Shown here: positions 1-8,456 of the stretch, one piece after another
How positions within the stretch are numbered: the stretch's first letter is position 1
Layout: each line of letters starts with the position of its first letter
Assembly (NCBI GenBank): GCA_046329515.1
Contig: JAXLUM010000002.1
Span: 1,169,630 to 1,233,629, forward strand
Reading direction: 5' to 3'
DNA from: Bog-950 sp046329515
Lineage (GTDB): Bacteria > Bacteroidota > Bacteroidia > Chitinophagales > LD1
DNA length: 64,000 bases
The notes under the pieces: model-generated
What the model saw: only the letters and a program-made list of their open reading frames with translations
Told to the model about the DNA's origin: nothing
Database searches by the model: none
Translations under genes and position numbers: made by a program

Positions 1-1
1 G

Positions 2-787
2 ACTGAAGGCTGGACTTCAGGCGCCTGGGAAAATGTCTCACGCTGGACTTATACCTTTGATGGTAACCATAACAACACACTTGCAAGCGGCGAAACCTGG
101 ACATCGGGTGCATGGGAAAACTCTTACCGCTACGCTTATACCTATAATGCTGCTAACAAGATGTTAACCGAAACCGATTATCAATGGGCTTCCGGCGCAT
201 GGGGTGAAACCTACCGTTATCTTTACACCTACGACGCTAACAACAATAATACAGATTACACTACCCAAAGCTGGAACGGTAGCTCATGGGACAATAACTA
301 CAGGTATTTGAACACCTTTGATGCTAATAACAACCCTGATACTTATGCTTACCAAATATGGAATGCAGGCGCATGGGAGAACAATTATTTTTATGATTAT
401 CAGTATAACTCTTATGGTAATTTAGATAATGGTGTTTACCAGGTTTGGAATTCAGGCGCTTATGAATATACCGGACGTGAGTTTCGTTATTATGAAACTT
501 ACTTTGATGTTAGCGCAGTAAATGAAGTGGAAAATGCAATGCATTTCAACGCTTATCCTAACCCTGCCAACAACATTTTGAATATTGATTATAAGTCTGA
601 AAGTTCTGCAGAGGTAGTATTGAATATTACGAACCTTGCAGGCCAGCAGGTGGTAAGCATAAACAACGAAACTGCCATAGGCGATAATTACATTAAGGCA
701 GATGTAAGCGGCCTTAGCAGCGGCATTTACTTTGTAAGCATTACCCAAAATGGTAAGAGCAGCCGTGTTAAGTTTGTAAAGCAATAA
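2..787 (+). CDS. T9SS-sorted repeat protein, paralog 1 (5' end outside window)
   Basis: The frame is open from base 2, so this is the last 261 residues of a longer protein. It carries tandem 29-residue repeats with a G-A-W-E-N core and a Y-T-Y-D-A-N-N-N turn, then a C-terminal T9SS type A sorting domain with the typical Y-P-N-P-A motif, G-I-Y-F-V and a basic end (KFVKQ). Such proteins are exported by Sec, moved across the outer membrane by T9SS and usually anchored to or released from the cell surface. Its last 100 residues are almost identical to those of the next gene (about 95% at DNA level by eye), far closer than to paralogs 3-5, suggesting recent duplication or gene conversion. Function of the repeats is unknown. 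Confidence 0.9.
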   Translation, partial: TEGWTSGAWENVSRWTYTFDGNHNNTLASGETWTSGAWENSYRYAYTYNAANKMLTETDYQWASGAWGETYRYLYTYDANNNNTDYTTQSWNGSSWDNNYRYLNTFDANNNPDTYAYQIWNAGAWENNYFYDYQYNSYGNLDNGVYQVWNSGAYEYTGREFRYYETYFDVSAVNEVENAMHFNAYPNPANNILNIDYKSESSAEVVLNITNLAGQQVVSINNETAIGDNYIKADVSGLSSGIYFVSITQNGKSSRVKFVKQ

Positions 788-809
788 TTGTGTAATGAAT
801 TTATTTAAG

Positions 810-836
810 AAAAGGAGGGAGGATAGCCCTCCTTTT
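810..836 (+). terminator. Rho-independent terminator after paralog 1
   Basis: An AAAAGGAGGG arm pairs with CCCTCCTTTT across a 7-nt loop, 23 bp after the stop codon. The same GGAGGG-type hairpin recurs after the next three genes. Confidence 0.85.
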
Positions 837-853
837 CTTGTAAAAAGGAATGA

Positions 854-883
854 TTGATAACTGATTCATTAAACGTATATTTG
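854..883 (+). promoter_or_regulatory. Bacteroidota-type promoter of paralog 2
   Basis: TTG at 854-856 and TATATTTG at 876-883 are separated by 19 bp, matching the Bacteroidota consensus TTG-N(17-23)-TAnnTTTG. The 46-nt leader from 864 to the ATG is repeated with only two differences before paralog 3. Confidence 0.75.
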
Positions 884-909
884 CATCATTAATAAGCTAA
901 TTCACTAGT

Positions 910-2556
910 ATGAAAAAACAACTTCTACCCTTTTTGTTATCACTTTTAAGCCTGGGCGTTTATGCCAATAACACCGGCGGAAAGTCAGCCCGCGAGGCTG
1001 AGCTTAACAGCTTTACGCAAACAGTAGCTAATACGCCTGACAAGGCTAAGCGTATTGAGGCTTTTACACGATTCATTAATGCCGGAACCGCCAATAGCCA
1101 TAAAACTGATGCCCTTGAGCAACGTGTTATAGGCTACCATTACGATAATTACAGTGCAGGTTCATGGGTTTTGTCGGACTCATTCACCTTCACATATAGC
1201 GGCAACCGCGGCTCTGCATCTCTATACAATCAGAGTTTTGATGTTAAAAATGACTTAGGTTGGGACGGTTCAAGTGTGATAAATCAAAACCGCTATTCGC
1301 GCACATGGACGGGCAACAACACTACTGAATCGTTAAGCGAAGTTTGGAATGCCGGTGCGTATGAGAATTACTCCAGAGAACAGTACACCTACGATGGCAG
1401 CGGAAATATGTTGACGAACACCTCTCAGGCCTGGAACGCGGGTTCATGGGACAATACTAACCGTTACTCCTACACCTACGATGCGTCAAATAACAATATT
1501 ACCTACACCCGCTACACATGGTCTTCCGGTGCTTGGGTAGAAGACTATCGCTATTTGTATACCTATGATGCCAATAACAGAATGTTGAGCAGTACCTACC
1601 AGGTATGGAATTCCGGCTCTTGGGAAAATCAAAGCCGCACAACCTTCACTTATGATGCAAATGGTAATAACACGGCTTATCTTTCTGAAAATTATACCGG
1701 TGGCGCATGGGTAAATAATTACCGTTATATCTATACCTATAATGCCAGTAACGATAGAGTCGGAAGCTTAACAGAAAACTGGGTATCCGGCGCTTGGGAG
1801 AATTCAACAAGGTGGACCTATACCTTCGACGCTAACCACTACAATACACTTGCAAGCGGCGAAACATGGACCGCCGGTGCCTGGGTTAACTCATACCGCT
1901 ATGCATACACCTATAATGCCGCCGGATATGTCTTATCAGAAACGGACTATTCGTGGAGTGGCAGCGCCTGGGTTGAAACAAACCGTTACTTGTACACCTA
2001 TAATGCTAATAACAACTATACAGATTACACAGCACAAACCTGGAACGGTAGCTCATGGGATAATAACTACCGCTATCTTTATACTTACGACGCTAATAAT
2101 AATCCTGACACTTATACTTACCAAAACTGGGGCGCAGGTGCATGGGTGAACAACTACTTTTACGACTACCTGTACAACTCTTATGGTAATTTAGATAACG
2201 GTGTTTACCAGATTTGGAATTCAGGCGCCTATGAATACAACGGACGTGAGTTTCGTTATTATGAAACTTACTTTGATGTTAGCGCTGTAAATGAAGTGGA
2301 AAATGCAATGCATTTCAACGCTTATCCAAACCCTGCCAACAATAGTTTAAATATTGATTATAAGTCTGAAAGTTCGGCAGAGGTAGTATTAAATATTACG
2401 AACCTTGCAGGTCAGCAAGTGGTAAGCATAAACAATGCAACCGCCATAGGCGATAATTACATTAAGGCAGATGTAAGCAGCCTTAGCAGCGGCATTTACT
2501 TCGTAAGCATTACCCAAAATGGTAAGAGCAGCCGTGTTAAGTTTGTAAAGCAATAA
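910..2556 (+). CDS. T9SS-sorted repeat protein, paralog 2
   Basis: A secreted protein of 548 residues. Residues 1-19 form a Sec signal peptide (MKKQLLPFLLSLLSLGVYA). Residues 25-75 are the family-specific N-terminal region, with K-R-I-E-A-F-T-R-F-I-N-A-G and K-T-D-A-L. From about residue 80 to 455 there are about twelve 29-residue units built around W-x-x-G-A-W-x-N-x-x-R-Y-x-Y-T-Y-D-A-N, resembling YD repeats but longer than the classic RHS unit. The last 80 residues are a T9SS type A sorting domain (A-Y-P-N-P-A, then K-F-V-K-Q). It has its own promoter and terminator. No enzymatic motif is visible. A surface adhesin, binding protein or structural fibre is possible, but that is inference. Confidence 0.92.
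   Translation: MKKQLLPFLLSLLSLGVYANNTGGKSAREAELNSFTQTVANTPDKAKRIEAFTRFINAGTANSHKTDALEQRVIGYHYDNYSAGSWVLSDSFTFTYSGNRGSASLYNQSFDVKNDLGWDGSSVINQNRYSRTWTGNNTTESLSEVWNAGAYENYSREQYTYDGSGNMLTNTSQAWNAGSWDNTNRYSYTYDASNNNITYTRYTWSSGAWVEDYRYLYTYDANNRMLSSTYQVWNSGSWENQSRTTFTYDANGNNTAYLSENYTGGAWVNNYRYIYTYNASNDRVGSLTENWVSGAWENSTRWTYTFDANHYNTLASGETWTAGAWVNSYRYAYTYNAAGYVLSETDYSWSGSAWVETNRYLYTYNANNNYTDYTAQTWNGSSWDNNYRYLYTYDANNNPDTYTYQNWGAGAWVNNYFYDYLYNSYGNLDNGVYQIWNSGAYEYNGREFRYYETYFDVSAVNEVENAMHFNAYPNPANNSLNIDYKSESSAEVVLNITNLAGQQVVSINNATAIGDNYIKADVSSLSSGIYFVSITQNGKSSRVKFVKQ
1354..2249 (+). repeat. 87-bp (29-residue) tandem coding repeats, example gene
   Basis: Successive G-A-W/G-S-W codons fall 87 bp apart (for instance GGT at 1354 and GGT at 1441). 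The units are diverged at DNA level, so they are old protein repeats rather than a recent satellite. Units ending W-N-G-S-S-W and W-N-S-G-A-Y sit at the same relative position in paralogs 1 and 2. The same 87-bp period is present in the other paralogs. Confidence 0.85.
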
Positions 2557-2578
2557 CTTTACACTAAGCATATTTTAG

Positions 2579-2609
2579 AAAAAGGAGGGCCAATAGCCCT
2601 CCTTTTTTT
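2579..2609 (+). terminator. Terminator after paralog 2
   Basis: AAAAAGGAGGGC pairs with GCCCTCCTTTTTTT around a 5-nt CAATA loop, 22 bp after the stop codon. Confidence 0.87.
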
Positions 2610-2646
2610 GTAAAAACAAATGACTGCTTACCGAATTCATTAAACG

Positions 2647-2654
2647 TATATTTG
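2647..2654 (+). promoter_or_regulatory. -7 box of paralog 3
   Basis: TATATTTG matches TAnnTTTG. It lies in a 46-nt leader (2635-2680) that is a near-copy of the one before paralog 2, so promoter and coding sequence were duplicated together. Confidence 0.72.
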
Positions 2655-2680
2655 CATTATTAATAAGCTAATTCAGTAGT

Positions 2681-4327
2681 ATGAAAAAACAACTTCTACC
2701 AGCCCTGTTATTGATTTTAAGTATTAGCAGCTTTGCCGGCGAGGTTTCCGGAAAAACCGGCCGCCAGGACGAAATTGACCGCTTTGCACAGCGTGTGGCA
2801 AACTTTCAGGACAAGGATAGGCGCATTGAAGCGTTTACCCGCTTTATTAACGCCGGGGCAACCAACAGCAATAAAACAGATGCGTTGGCCCAACGTCTTA
2901 TCGGTTACAGAAAAAATGTTTATAACGCGGGCGCCTGGGAGTTAAACGATACATTAAATTTTACCTACAGCGGCAACAGGGGAGGAACTTCTGTTTATAA
3001 TGGCGCCTACGATTTAGAAAATAACCTTGGCTGGGATGGCTCTTCGGTTGTAAATGAAGAACGATATACAAATACCTGGGCTAACAGTAAAAGAACAGAG
3101 GCCTTAACTGAACTATGGACGGCAGGAGCATATGAAAACAATTCGAGGGTTCAGTATACTTATGATGCTGCAGGAAACCTTCTGACCTATACATACCAAA
3201 ACTGGAACGCCGGCGCTTGGGAAAATAGTTCGCGCACGGTAAGCACTTATGATGGCAACAACAACCAGCTGACTTATACGGTATATAACTGGAGTAGTGG
3301 TGCATGGCTGGAGAATTACCGCTATGTATATGTTTATGATGCCAATAATGATAATATCAGTAACACGTATCAAATATGGAATGCGGGCGCATGGGAAAAT
3401 CAAGGACGCACTTCTTATACCTATAACTCCAATCGCCAATGGCTTACTTACCTGCATGAAGTATTTTCAGGAGGAGCCTGGGGTAATGACTATCGTTACA
3501 CTTATACTTATAATTCGAGTGGAGATAGAACTGAAAGTTTGCGGGAAACATGGTCGGCCGGCGCTTGGGTAAACGCCAGTGATTATGTATTTGTATTTGA
3601 TGCCAATCATAATTTAACCCTGGAAACTGTTCAGAATTGGAATGCCGGTGCCTGGGAAAACTATGCACGTTATGCCTATACGTACAATGCCGCCAATTAT
3701 ACTACCAACGAAACAGATTATACATGGGATGGTAGCGCCTGGGTTGGAACGTATCGTTACATTACAAACTACAATGCCAATAATCTTGAAACAGATTATA
3801 CTGCCCAAACCTGGAACGGTAGTGCATGGCAGAACGGCTACTTTTATACCTATACTTATGATGCTAATGGCGACCCGGATGTTTACACGTATCAAAACTG
3901 GGTTTCGGGCGCATGGGAAAACTCATCTCGCGATGATTACCAATATAACAGCTATCACAATGGCGATACCCACCTGGCGCAAACATGGAATGCCGGTGCC
4001 TGGGAAAATGACATAATGGAATATTATTACTACGAAACCTACTTTGACGTAAGTGGTTTAAATGAAATTGAAAATGCAATTCATTTTAATGCTTATCCTA
4101 ATCCGGCCAGTAGTATTTTAAATATTGACTATAAGTCAGAAAGTGCCGAAAGCGCTTTTATAAGTATTACTAACCTTACAGGTCAGCAGGTAATTGCTGT
4201 TAATAATAGCACAGCTATAGGAGATAATTACATAAAACTGAACACTGCTGAATTGAGCAGCGGAATTTATTTTGTAAGTATTACACAAAATGGCAAAAGC
4301 AGCCGGGTTAAATTTGTTAAGCAATAG
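2681..4327 (+). CDS. T9SS-sorted repeat protein, paralog 3
   Basis: A protein of 548 residues with the family layout: signal peptide (residues 1-19, ending S-F-A), N-terminal region with R-R-I-E-A-F-T-R-F-I-N-A-G and K-T-D-A-L-A-Q-R-L-I-G-Y, about twelve 29-residue repeats (residues 85-455), and a type A sorting domain with Y-P-N-P-A and C-terminal KFVKQ. The signal-peptide start MKKQLLP and the upstream leader are nearly identical to paralog 2, whereas the repeat domain has diverged clearly. That pattern fits duplication with conserved expression and export signals and a changing repeat face. Molecular function is unknown. Confidence 0.92.
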   Translation: MKKQLLPALLLILSISSFAGEVSGKTGRQDEIDRFAQRVANFQDKDRRIEAFTRFINAGATNSNKTDALAQRLIGYRKNVYNAGAWELNDTLNFTYSGNRGGTSVYNGAYDLENNLGWDGSSVVNEERYTNTWANSKRTEALTELWTAGAYENNSRVQYTYDAAGNLLTYTYQNWNAGAWENSSRTVSTYDGNNNQLTYTVYNWSSGAWLENYRYVYVYDANNDNISNTYQIWNAGAWENQGRTSYTYNSNRQWLTYLHEVFSGGAWGNDYRYTYTYNSSGDRTESLRETWSAGAWVNASDYVFVFDANHNLTLETVQNWNAGAWENYARYAYTYNAANYTTNETDYTWDGSAWVGTYRYITNYNANNLETDYTAQTWNGSAWQNGYFYTYTYDANGDPDVYTYQNWVSGAWENSSRDDYQYNSYHNGDTHLAQTWNAGAWENDIMEYYYYETYFDVSGLNEIENAIHFNAYPNPASSILNIDYKSESAESAFISITNLTGQQVIAVNNSTAIGDNYIKLNTAELSSGIYFVSITQNGKSSRVKFVKQ

Positions 4328-4349
4328 TGCTTTAGGTTTATATAGATAT

Positions 4350-4376
4350 AAGGAGGGCATATGCCCTCCTTTTTTG
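4350..4376 (+). terminator. Terminator after paralog 3
   Basis: AAGGAGGGCAT and ATGCCCTCCTT form a nearly loop-free inverted repeat followed by a T-run, 22 bp after the stop codon. Confidence 0.85.
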
Positions 4377-4453
4377 TTTATACATCTTCTTATCGCGTGA
4401 TTAACACAAAAGCACGCGGCATAAATTTAAATAGAGGGGAAACTCATATTTTG

Positions 4454-4461
4454 TAATTTCG
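4454..4461 (+). promoter_or_regulatory. Probable -7 box of paralog 4
   Basis: TAATTTCG differs from TAnnTTTG at one position and lies 16 bp before the ATG. The leader here is not related to those of paralogs 2 and 3, so this copy may be regulated differently. Confidence 0.45.
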
Positions 4462-4477
4462 AGTTAAAATTAGAGAC

Positions 4478-6130
4478 ATGAAAAAACTTCTACCTTTTTT
4501 AATAATGCTTGCGGCAACAAATGCTTTTGCCGGTAATAATGCTTCGGCTCAAGCTACTAACCGGCAGGATGAAATTGCGCGGTTTACTCAAAGTGTTGCC
4601 AATTTTCAGGATAAGGATAAGCGCATTGAGGCGTTTACACGCTTTATTAATGCAGGCGCAGTACGCAATAACAAAACAGATGCATTAACGCAGCGGGTCA
4701 TTGGCTACAGCAGTAATTCTTACAATGCCGGCGCCTGGCAAATAAACGATTCACTAACCTGGGCGTACAGCAACAACCGTGGTTCGTCTTCTATTTATAA
4801 CAGCGTTTTTGATGTTGAACGAAATTATGGCTGGGATGGCTCAGCAGTAGTTAATGAAAACCGTTATACCAACACCTATGATGCTAATGGCCGTAAAATT
4901 GAAACCTTAACCGAAGACTGGACTGCAGGTGCATTTGAAAACAATTCCCGTTCACAGGCTACTTACGATGCTGCGGGCAATATGCTTACCAGCACAACAC
5001 AAGTATGGACAGCCGGCGCGTGGGAGAATTCCTCAAGATATGCCTATACTTATGATGCTTCAAATCATAACCTAACTTATACCTCTTATTATTGGAGTTC
5101 AGGCGCATGGGTAGAAAGTTTACGTTATGTATACACCTATGACGCCAATGGATACAATTTGACTTCTACCTACCAGACCTGGAATTCAGGTGCATGGGAG
5201 AACCAAAACCGCTCCACTAATACATATGATGCTAACGGCCATAACCTAACTTATCTGTACGAAACTTATTCAGGCGGTGCATGGTCAAATTTCTACCGCT
5301 ATACTTATACCTATGATGCCAATGGCGACAGGATTTTAACTTTAAAAGAAGACTGGAACAGCGGAGCATGGGTAAACGGCAACCGTTGGACGTTTGCATA
5401 CGATGCAAATCACAATAACACACTTTACAACCGTGAGGACTGGACGGCCGGCGCATGGGTAAATGCCGCCCGCTATTCCTATGCATATAGTGCTGCCAAC
5501 ATGCTTACCAGCGAAACGGATTACTTCTGGAACGGCAGCGGATGGGAAGAAACCAGCCGCTATTTGTACACCTATGATGCCTCTAACCACGAAACCGAAT
5601 ATGCTTATCAAAGCTGGAACGGCAGTTCATGGGACAACAACTACCACTATCTTTATGCCTACGATGCCAATGGCGACCCGGACCTAACCACTTATCAACA
5701 ATGGATTGCCGGTGCATGGGAAAATAACAGCCGTAATGACTATCAGTATAACAGCTACCATAATATTGATACACGCTTAGGCCAAAACTGGAATGCAGGG
5801 GCGTGGGAAAATAACGACAAGCAATACTATTGGTACGAAACCTACTTTGACGTAAGTGGTGTAAGTGAAATTGAAAATGCAGTTCAATTCAACGCCTATC
5901 CTAACCCTGCAAACAGCGTTTTGAATATTGATTATAAAGCAGAAAATGCAGAGAACGTTTTAATAGCGGTTACAAACCTTACGGGTCAACAGGTAATGGC
6001 TATAAACAACGCCACAGCTATTGGCGATAACTACGTAAAGCTAAATGTAGGTGAGCTAAGCAGTGGTATTTATTTTGTAAGCGTTACCCAAAACGGCAAA
6101 AGCAGCCGCATTAAATTTGTAAAGCAATAG
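4478..6130 (+). CDS. T9SS-sorted repeat protein, paralog 4
   Basis: A protein of 550 residues with a signal peptide ending A-F-A (residues 1-18), the family N-terminal region (K-R-I-E-A-F-T-R-F-I-N-A-G, K-T-D-A-L-T-Q-R-V-I-G-Y), about twelve 29-residue repeats, and a type A sorting domain (N-A-Y-P-N-P-A, G-I-Y-F-V-S, KFVKQ). Its repeats are the most regular of the array: units G-A-W-E-N-S-S-R and G-A-W-E-N-Q-N-R each start a 29-residue block with Y-T-Y-D-A in the middle. No catalytic signature is visible. Cell-surface or secreted location is expected from the sorting domain. Confidence 0.92.
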   Translation: MKKLLPFLIMLAATNAFAGNNASAQATNRQDEIARFTQSVANFQDKDKRIEAFTRFINAGAVRNNKTDALTQRVIGYSSNSYNAGAWQINDSLTWAYSNNRGSSSIYNSVFDVERNYGWDGSAVVNENRYTNTYDANGRKIETLTEDWTAGAFENNSRSQATYDAAGNMLTSTTQVWTAGAWENSSRYAYTYDASNHNLTYTSYYWSSGAWVESLRYVYTYDANGYNLTSTYQTWNSGAWENQNRSTNTYDANGHNLTYLYETYSGGAWSNFYRYTYTYDANGDRILTLKEDWNSGAWVNGNRWTFAYDANHNNTLYNREDWTAGAWVNAARYSYAYSAANMLTSETDYFWNGSGWEETSRYLYTYDASNHETEYAYQSWNGSSWDNNYHYLYAYDANGDPDLTTYQQWIAGAWENNSRNDYQYNSYHNIDTRLGQNWNAGAWENNDKQYYWYETYFDVSGVSEIENAVQFNAYPNPANSVLNIDYKAENAENVLIAVTNLTGQQVMAINNATAIGDNYVKLNVGELSSGIYFVSVTQNGKSSRIKFVKQ

Positions 6131-6152
6131 CGTTAACTGCTGTATGTAATAT

Positions 6153-6178
6153 AGGAGGGGGCTTTAGCCCCCTTTTTT
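6153..6178 (+). terminator. Terminator after paralog 4
   Basis: AGGAGGGGGC, a TTTA loop, then GCCCCC and a T-run, 22 bp after the stop codon. Confidence 0.87.
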
Positions 6179-6245
6179 ATTTTCTCTGAAAGGTATTGAA
6201 AAGCACAGGCGCTGATATGGAGTTTAATCTAATAAATACCTTTTT

Positions 6246-6253
6246 TAATTTTG
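6246..6253 (+). promoter_or_regulatory. -7 box of paralog 5
   Basis: TAATTTTG is a perfect TAnnTTTG match. Transcription would begin near 6260, so the ATG at 6260 is too close to the RNA 5' end and the ATG at 6269 is the better start. Confidence 0.65.
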
Positions 6254-6268
6254 TCTTAAATGCAATTC

Positions 6269-7906
6269 ATGAAAAAGCAACTTCTACCTTCTTTATTATT
6301 CTTAATGTTCTTTGGTGCTTTTGCTCAGCAGCAAACTATACAACAGGACTTTGTTAAAAGCTTTACGCAACAAGTAGCAGGCTTTGCGGATAAGGAACAA
6401 CGTATTGAGGCCTATAAGCGTTTTTTAAATGGCAACCATAATTCTGCCAAAACCGATGCATTAGCACAGCGCATTATAGGTTACCGTTCTAACAACTTTG
6501 TTTCAGGGGCTTGGCAGTTTTTCGATTCACTTACGTTTACGTACAGCGGCAACAGGGGGGGCACTTCAGTTTACAATTTTGCGTATAATGTTTCATTGAA
6601 TTTAGATTGGGATGGCTCGTCAATAGTAAATGGCTCGCGCAATACTATTACCTGGAATGCAGCCGGTAAGAGGGATGCAGTAGTAGTAGAAGCCTGGAAC
6701 GCCGGTGCTTATGAAAACAGCCAGAGAACGCTGTGTACTTATGACGCAGCGGGTAATACCTTAACATCTACCGATCAAAACTGGGTGGCGGGCGCATGGG
6801 AGAACTCCACCCGCACGGAATACACTTATGATGCGGGAAATCATCAACTATCCATGACCTATTCTAATTGGACGGCTGGTGCATGGGTAGGCAGTTATCA
6901 ATACTTATATACCTACGATGCTGCCGGTTATACCCTAAGTTACACTTATCAAACATGGAATGCCGGCGCATGGGAGAACGTAGGTAGAACCACGCACACG
7001 TACGATGCCAACCATTTAGAAATAAGTTCGACCGTAGAAAACTATACCGGTGGTGCTTGGGTTAATAATTACAGATATACATATACCTATGATGCCGCCG
7101 GTAACAACACCGTAGCGCTTAAGGAAACCTGGAACGCCGGTGCGTGGGAAAATGATGACCGCTCTACTTACGTTTATAATGCAGCCAATTATCTAACACT
7201 GCAAACTACCGAGGATTGGAGTGCAGGAGCCTGGGTAAATAAAGACCGTTATTCTTACACCCTCAATGCCAATAATAACACTGTTAATCAAACCTATCTT
7301 AGCTGGGATGGCAGTACATGGGTTAACGTCAACCGCTATTTAACTAATTACAACGCAAGCAACCTTTCTACTGATTTTACTATGCAGAGCTATTCCGGAG
7401 GAACATGGAATAATAACTACCGTTATACCTATACGTACGATGCAAACAATGATCCCGATATAGACCAATACCAGATTTGGAACGCGGGCGCCTGGGAAAA
7501 TGCCACGCAGGATGATTATGACTATAACAGCTATCATAACCCTGATAAACGTTTAAACCAAACCTGGAATGCCGGTGCGTGGGAAAATTACCAGCAGCAG
7601 TTCTATTACTACGAAACCTACTTTGATGTAAGCGGCGTTAAGGAAGTTGACAACGCAATTCAATTCAGTGCCTATCCTAACCCGGCAAACAACGTTTTAA
7701 ATATTGACTATAAAACGCAAAGCGCTGCGGAGGCGGTTATTTGCGTGGTTAATTTATCGGGCCAGGAAATGATCAATATTAAAAACACATCTGCTATAGG
7801 TGATAATTATCTGAAAGCGGATGTAAGCCAATTGGGCAGTGGTATTTACTTTGTAACTATTACCCAGAATGGCAAAACAAGCCGTGCTAAGTTTGCAAAA
7901 CAATAA
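6269..7906 (+). CDS. T9SS-sorted repeat protein, paralog 5
   Basis: The last and most diverged member, 545 residues from the ATG at 6269. That start puts MKKQLLP at the N-terminus as in its siblings; an in-frame ATG at 6260 would add three residues. The signal peptide ends A-F-A-Q. The N-terminal region is shorter (N-G-N-H-N-S-A-K-T-D-A-L), followed by about twelve 29-residue repeats and a type A sorting domain ending R-A-K-F-A-K-Q instead of KFVKQ. It has its own -7 box and a strong terminator. It marks the right border of the array, since the next genes are unrelated and on the other strand. Confidence 0.92.
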   Translation: MKKQLLPSLLFLMFFGAFAQQQTIQQDFVKSFTQQVAGFADKEQRIEAYKRFLNGNHNSAKTDALAQRIIGYRSNNFVSGAWQFFDSLTFTYSGNRGGTSVYNFAYNVSLNLDWDGSSIVNGSRNTITWNAAGKRDAVVVEAWNAGAYENSQRTLCTYDAAGNTLTSTDQNWVAGAWENSTRTEYTYDAGNHQLSMTYSNWTAGAWVGSYQYLYTYDAAGYTLSYTYQTWNAGAWENVGRTTHTYDANHLEISSTVENYTGGAWVNNYRYTYTYDAAGNNTVALKETWNAGAWENDDRSTYVYNAANYLTLQTTEDWSAGAWVNKDRYSYTLNANNNTVNQTYLSWDGSTWVNVNRYLTNYNASNLSTDFTMQSYSGGTWNNNYRYTYTYDANNDPDIDQYQIWNAGAWENATQDDYDYNSYHNPDKRLNQTWNAGAWENYQQQFYYYETYFDVSGVKEVDNAIQFSAYPNPANNVLNIDYKTQSAAEAVICVVNLSGQEMINIKNTSAIGDNYLKADVSQLGSGIYFVTITQNGKTSRAKFAKQ

Positions 7907-7925
7907 TCCTTCAATAGGTATATTT

Positions 7926-7954
7926 AAGAGGGCCCAATCGGCCCTCTTTTTTTT
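7926..7954 (+). terminator. Terminator after paralog 5
   Basis: AAGAGGGCC, loop CAATC, GGCCCTCTT followed by a long T-run. The stop codon of the convergent SRPBCC gene overlaps the end of the T-run. Confidence 0.88.
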
Positions 7955-8384
7955 ATGCCTGTTCGGCGCGTAGCTTAAGTGCCTTGTTCATGGCTATAAA
8001 GCCTTGCATAGTTTGTTCGCCTATTTGTTTCATTATAAGGCCGGCTAATAAACCGCTGAATTGCTCACCATGTATAAACTTTACCTGCGCGGCTGAAATT
8101 TCCTCTATTACAAAGTAGTGTTGACCAACAAACAAGCCGGGTATTGGTAAACTGCCTTTCCATTCAAAACGCTTTTGGGTTTCTGCAACTAAAACCTCCG
8201 GCTTAAATACTGAAGTGCTGTTGCCGTTTTTTAGTTCAACACGTAACCTGGCTCCGGCCGAGGGAGCGCCCTCTATTTTTGCTATAAAAGGATTCCACTC
8301 GGAAAAACTTTTAAAGTCAGTAAGCACGCTCCATACTTTTGCAGCGCTTGCATTAATTATAATTTCTGTTTGAATGTTTTTCAT
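7953..8384 (-). CDS. SRPBCC-fold (START/AHSA1-like) protein
   Basis: A protein of 143 residues starting M-K-N-I-Q-T-E-I-I-I-N-A-S-A-A-K-V-W, the classic first strand and helix of the SRPBCC ligand-binding fold, followed by S-V-L-T-D-F and W-N-P-F-I (the D-F-x-x-x-x-W-N-P motif of this family). The family binds hydrophobic ligands in a deep pocket and includes polyketide cyclases and stress proteins; no specific role can be read here. An upstream in-frame start at 8429 would add 15 residues with no family counterpart, so the ATG at 8384 is preferred. The Crp/Fnr gene lies upstream on the same strand and may be co-transcribed. Confidence 0.82.
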   Translation of the reverse strand: MKNIQTEIIINASAAKVWSVLTDFKSFSEWNPFIAKIEGAPSAGARLRVELKNGNSTSVFKPEVLVAETQKRFEWKGSLPIPGLFVGQHYFVIEEISAAQVKFIHGEQFSGLLAGLIMKQIGEQTMQGFIAMNKALKLRAEQA

Positions 8385-8456
8385 TGTCTTGCTTTTATAA
8401 GGCAAAGATGCAGTGGCCTTAACCGCCAACCATTAACAAAAGATAATTAATACACC

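Larger units (their letters stand above)
2..7906 (+). repeat. Head-to-tail array of five paralogous T9SS genes
   Basis: Five genes in the same orientation share the same architecture: signal peptide, a conserved N-terminal region ending K-T-D-A-L-x-Q-R-x-I-G-Y, about twelve repeats, and a sorting domain. Gaps are 120-155 bp and each holds a hairpin terminator after the upstream gene. The four complete members have 545-550 residues. The array extends beyond the left edge, so the true copy number is unknown. Confidence 0.9.

Noticed and set aside
1354..7650. 87-bp periodic repeats as CRISPR or satellite DNA
   Set aside because: The units are coding in one frame, diverged at DNA level, without spacers of constant repeat sequence. 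They are protein repeats.
910..7906. RHS/polymorphic toxin genes
   Set aside because: The YD-like core is present, but there is no RHS core domain, variable toxin tip or immunity gene; each protein ends in a T9SS sorting domain.
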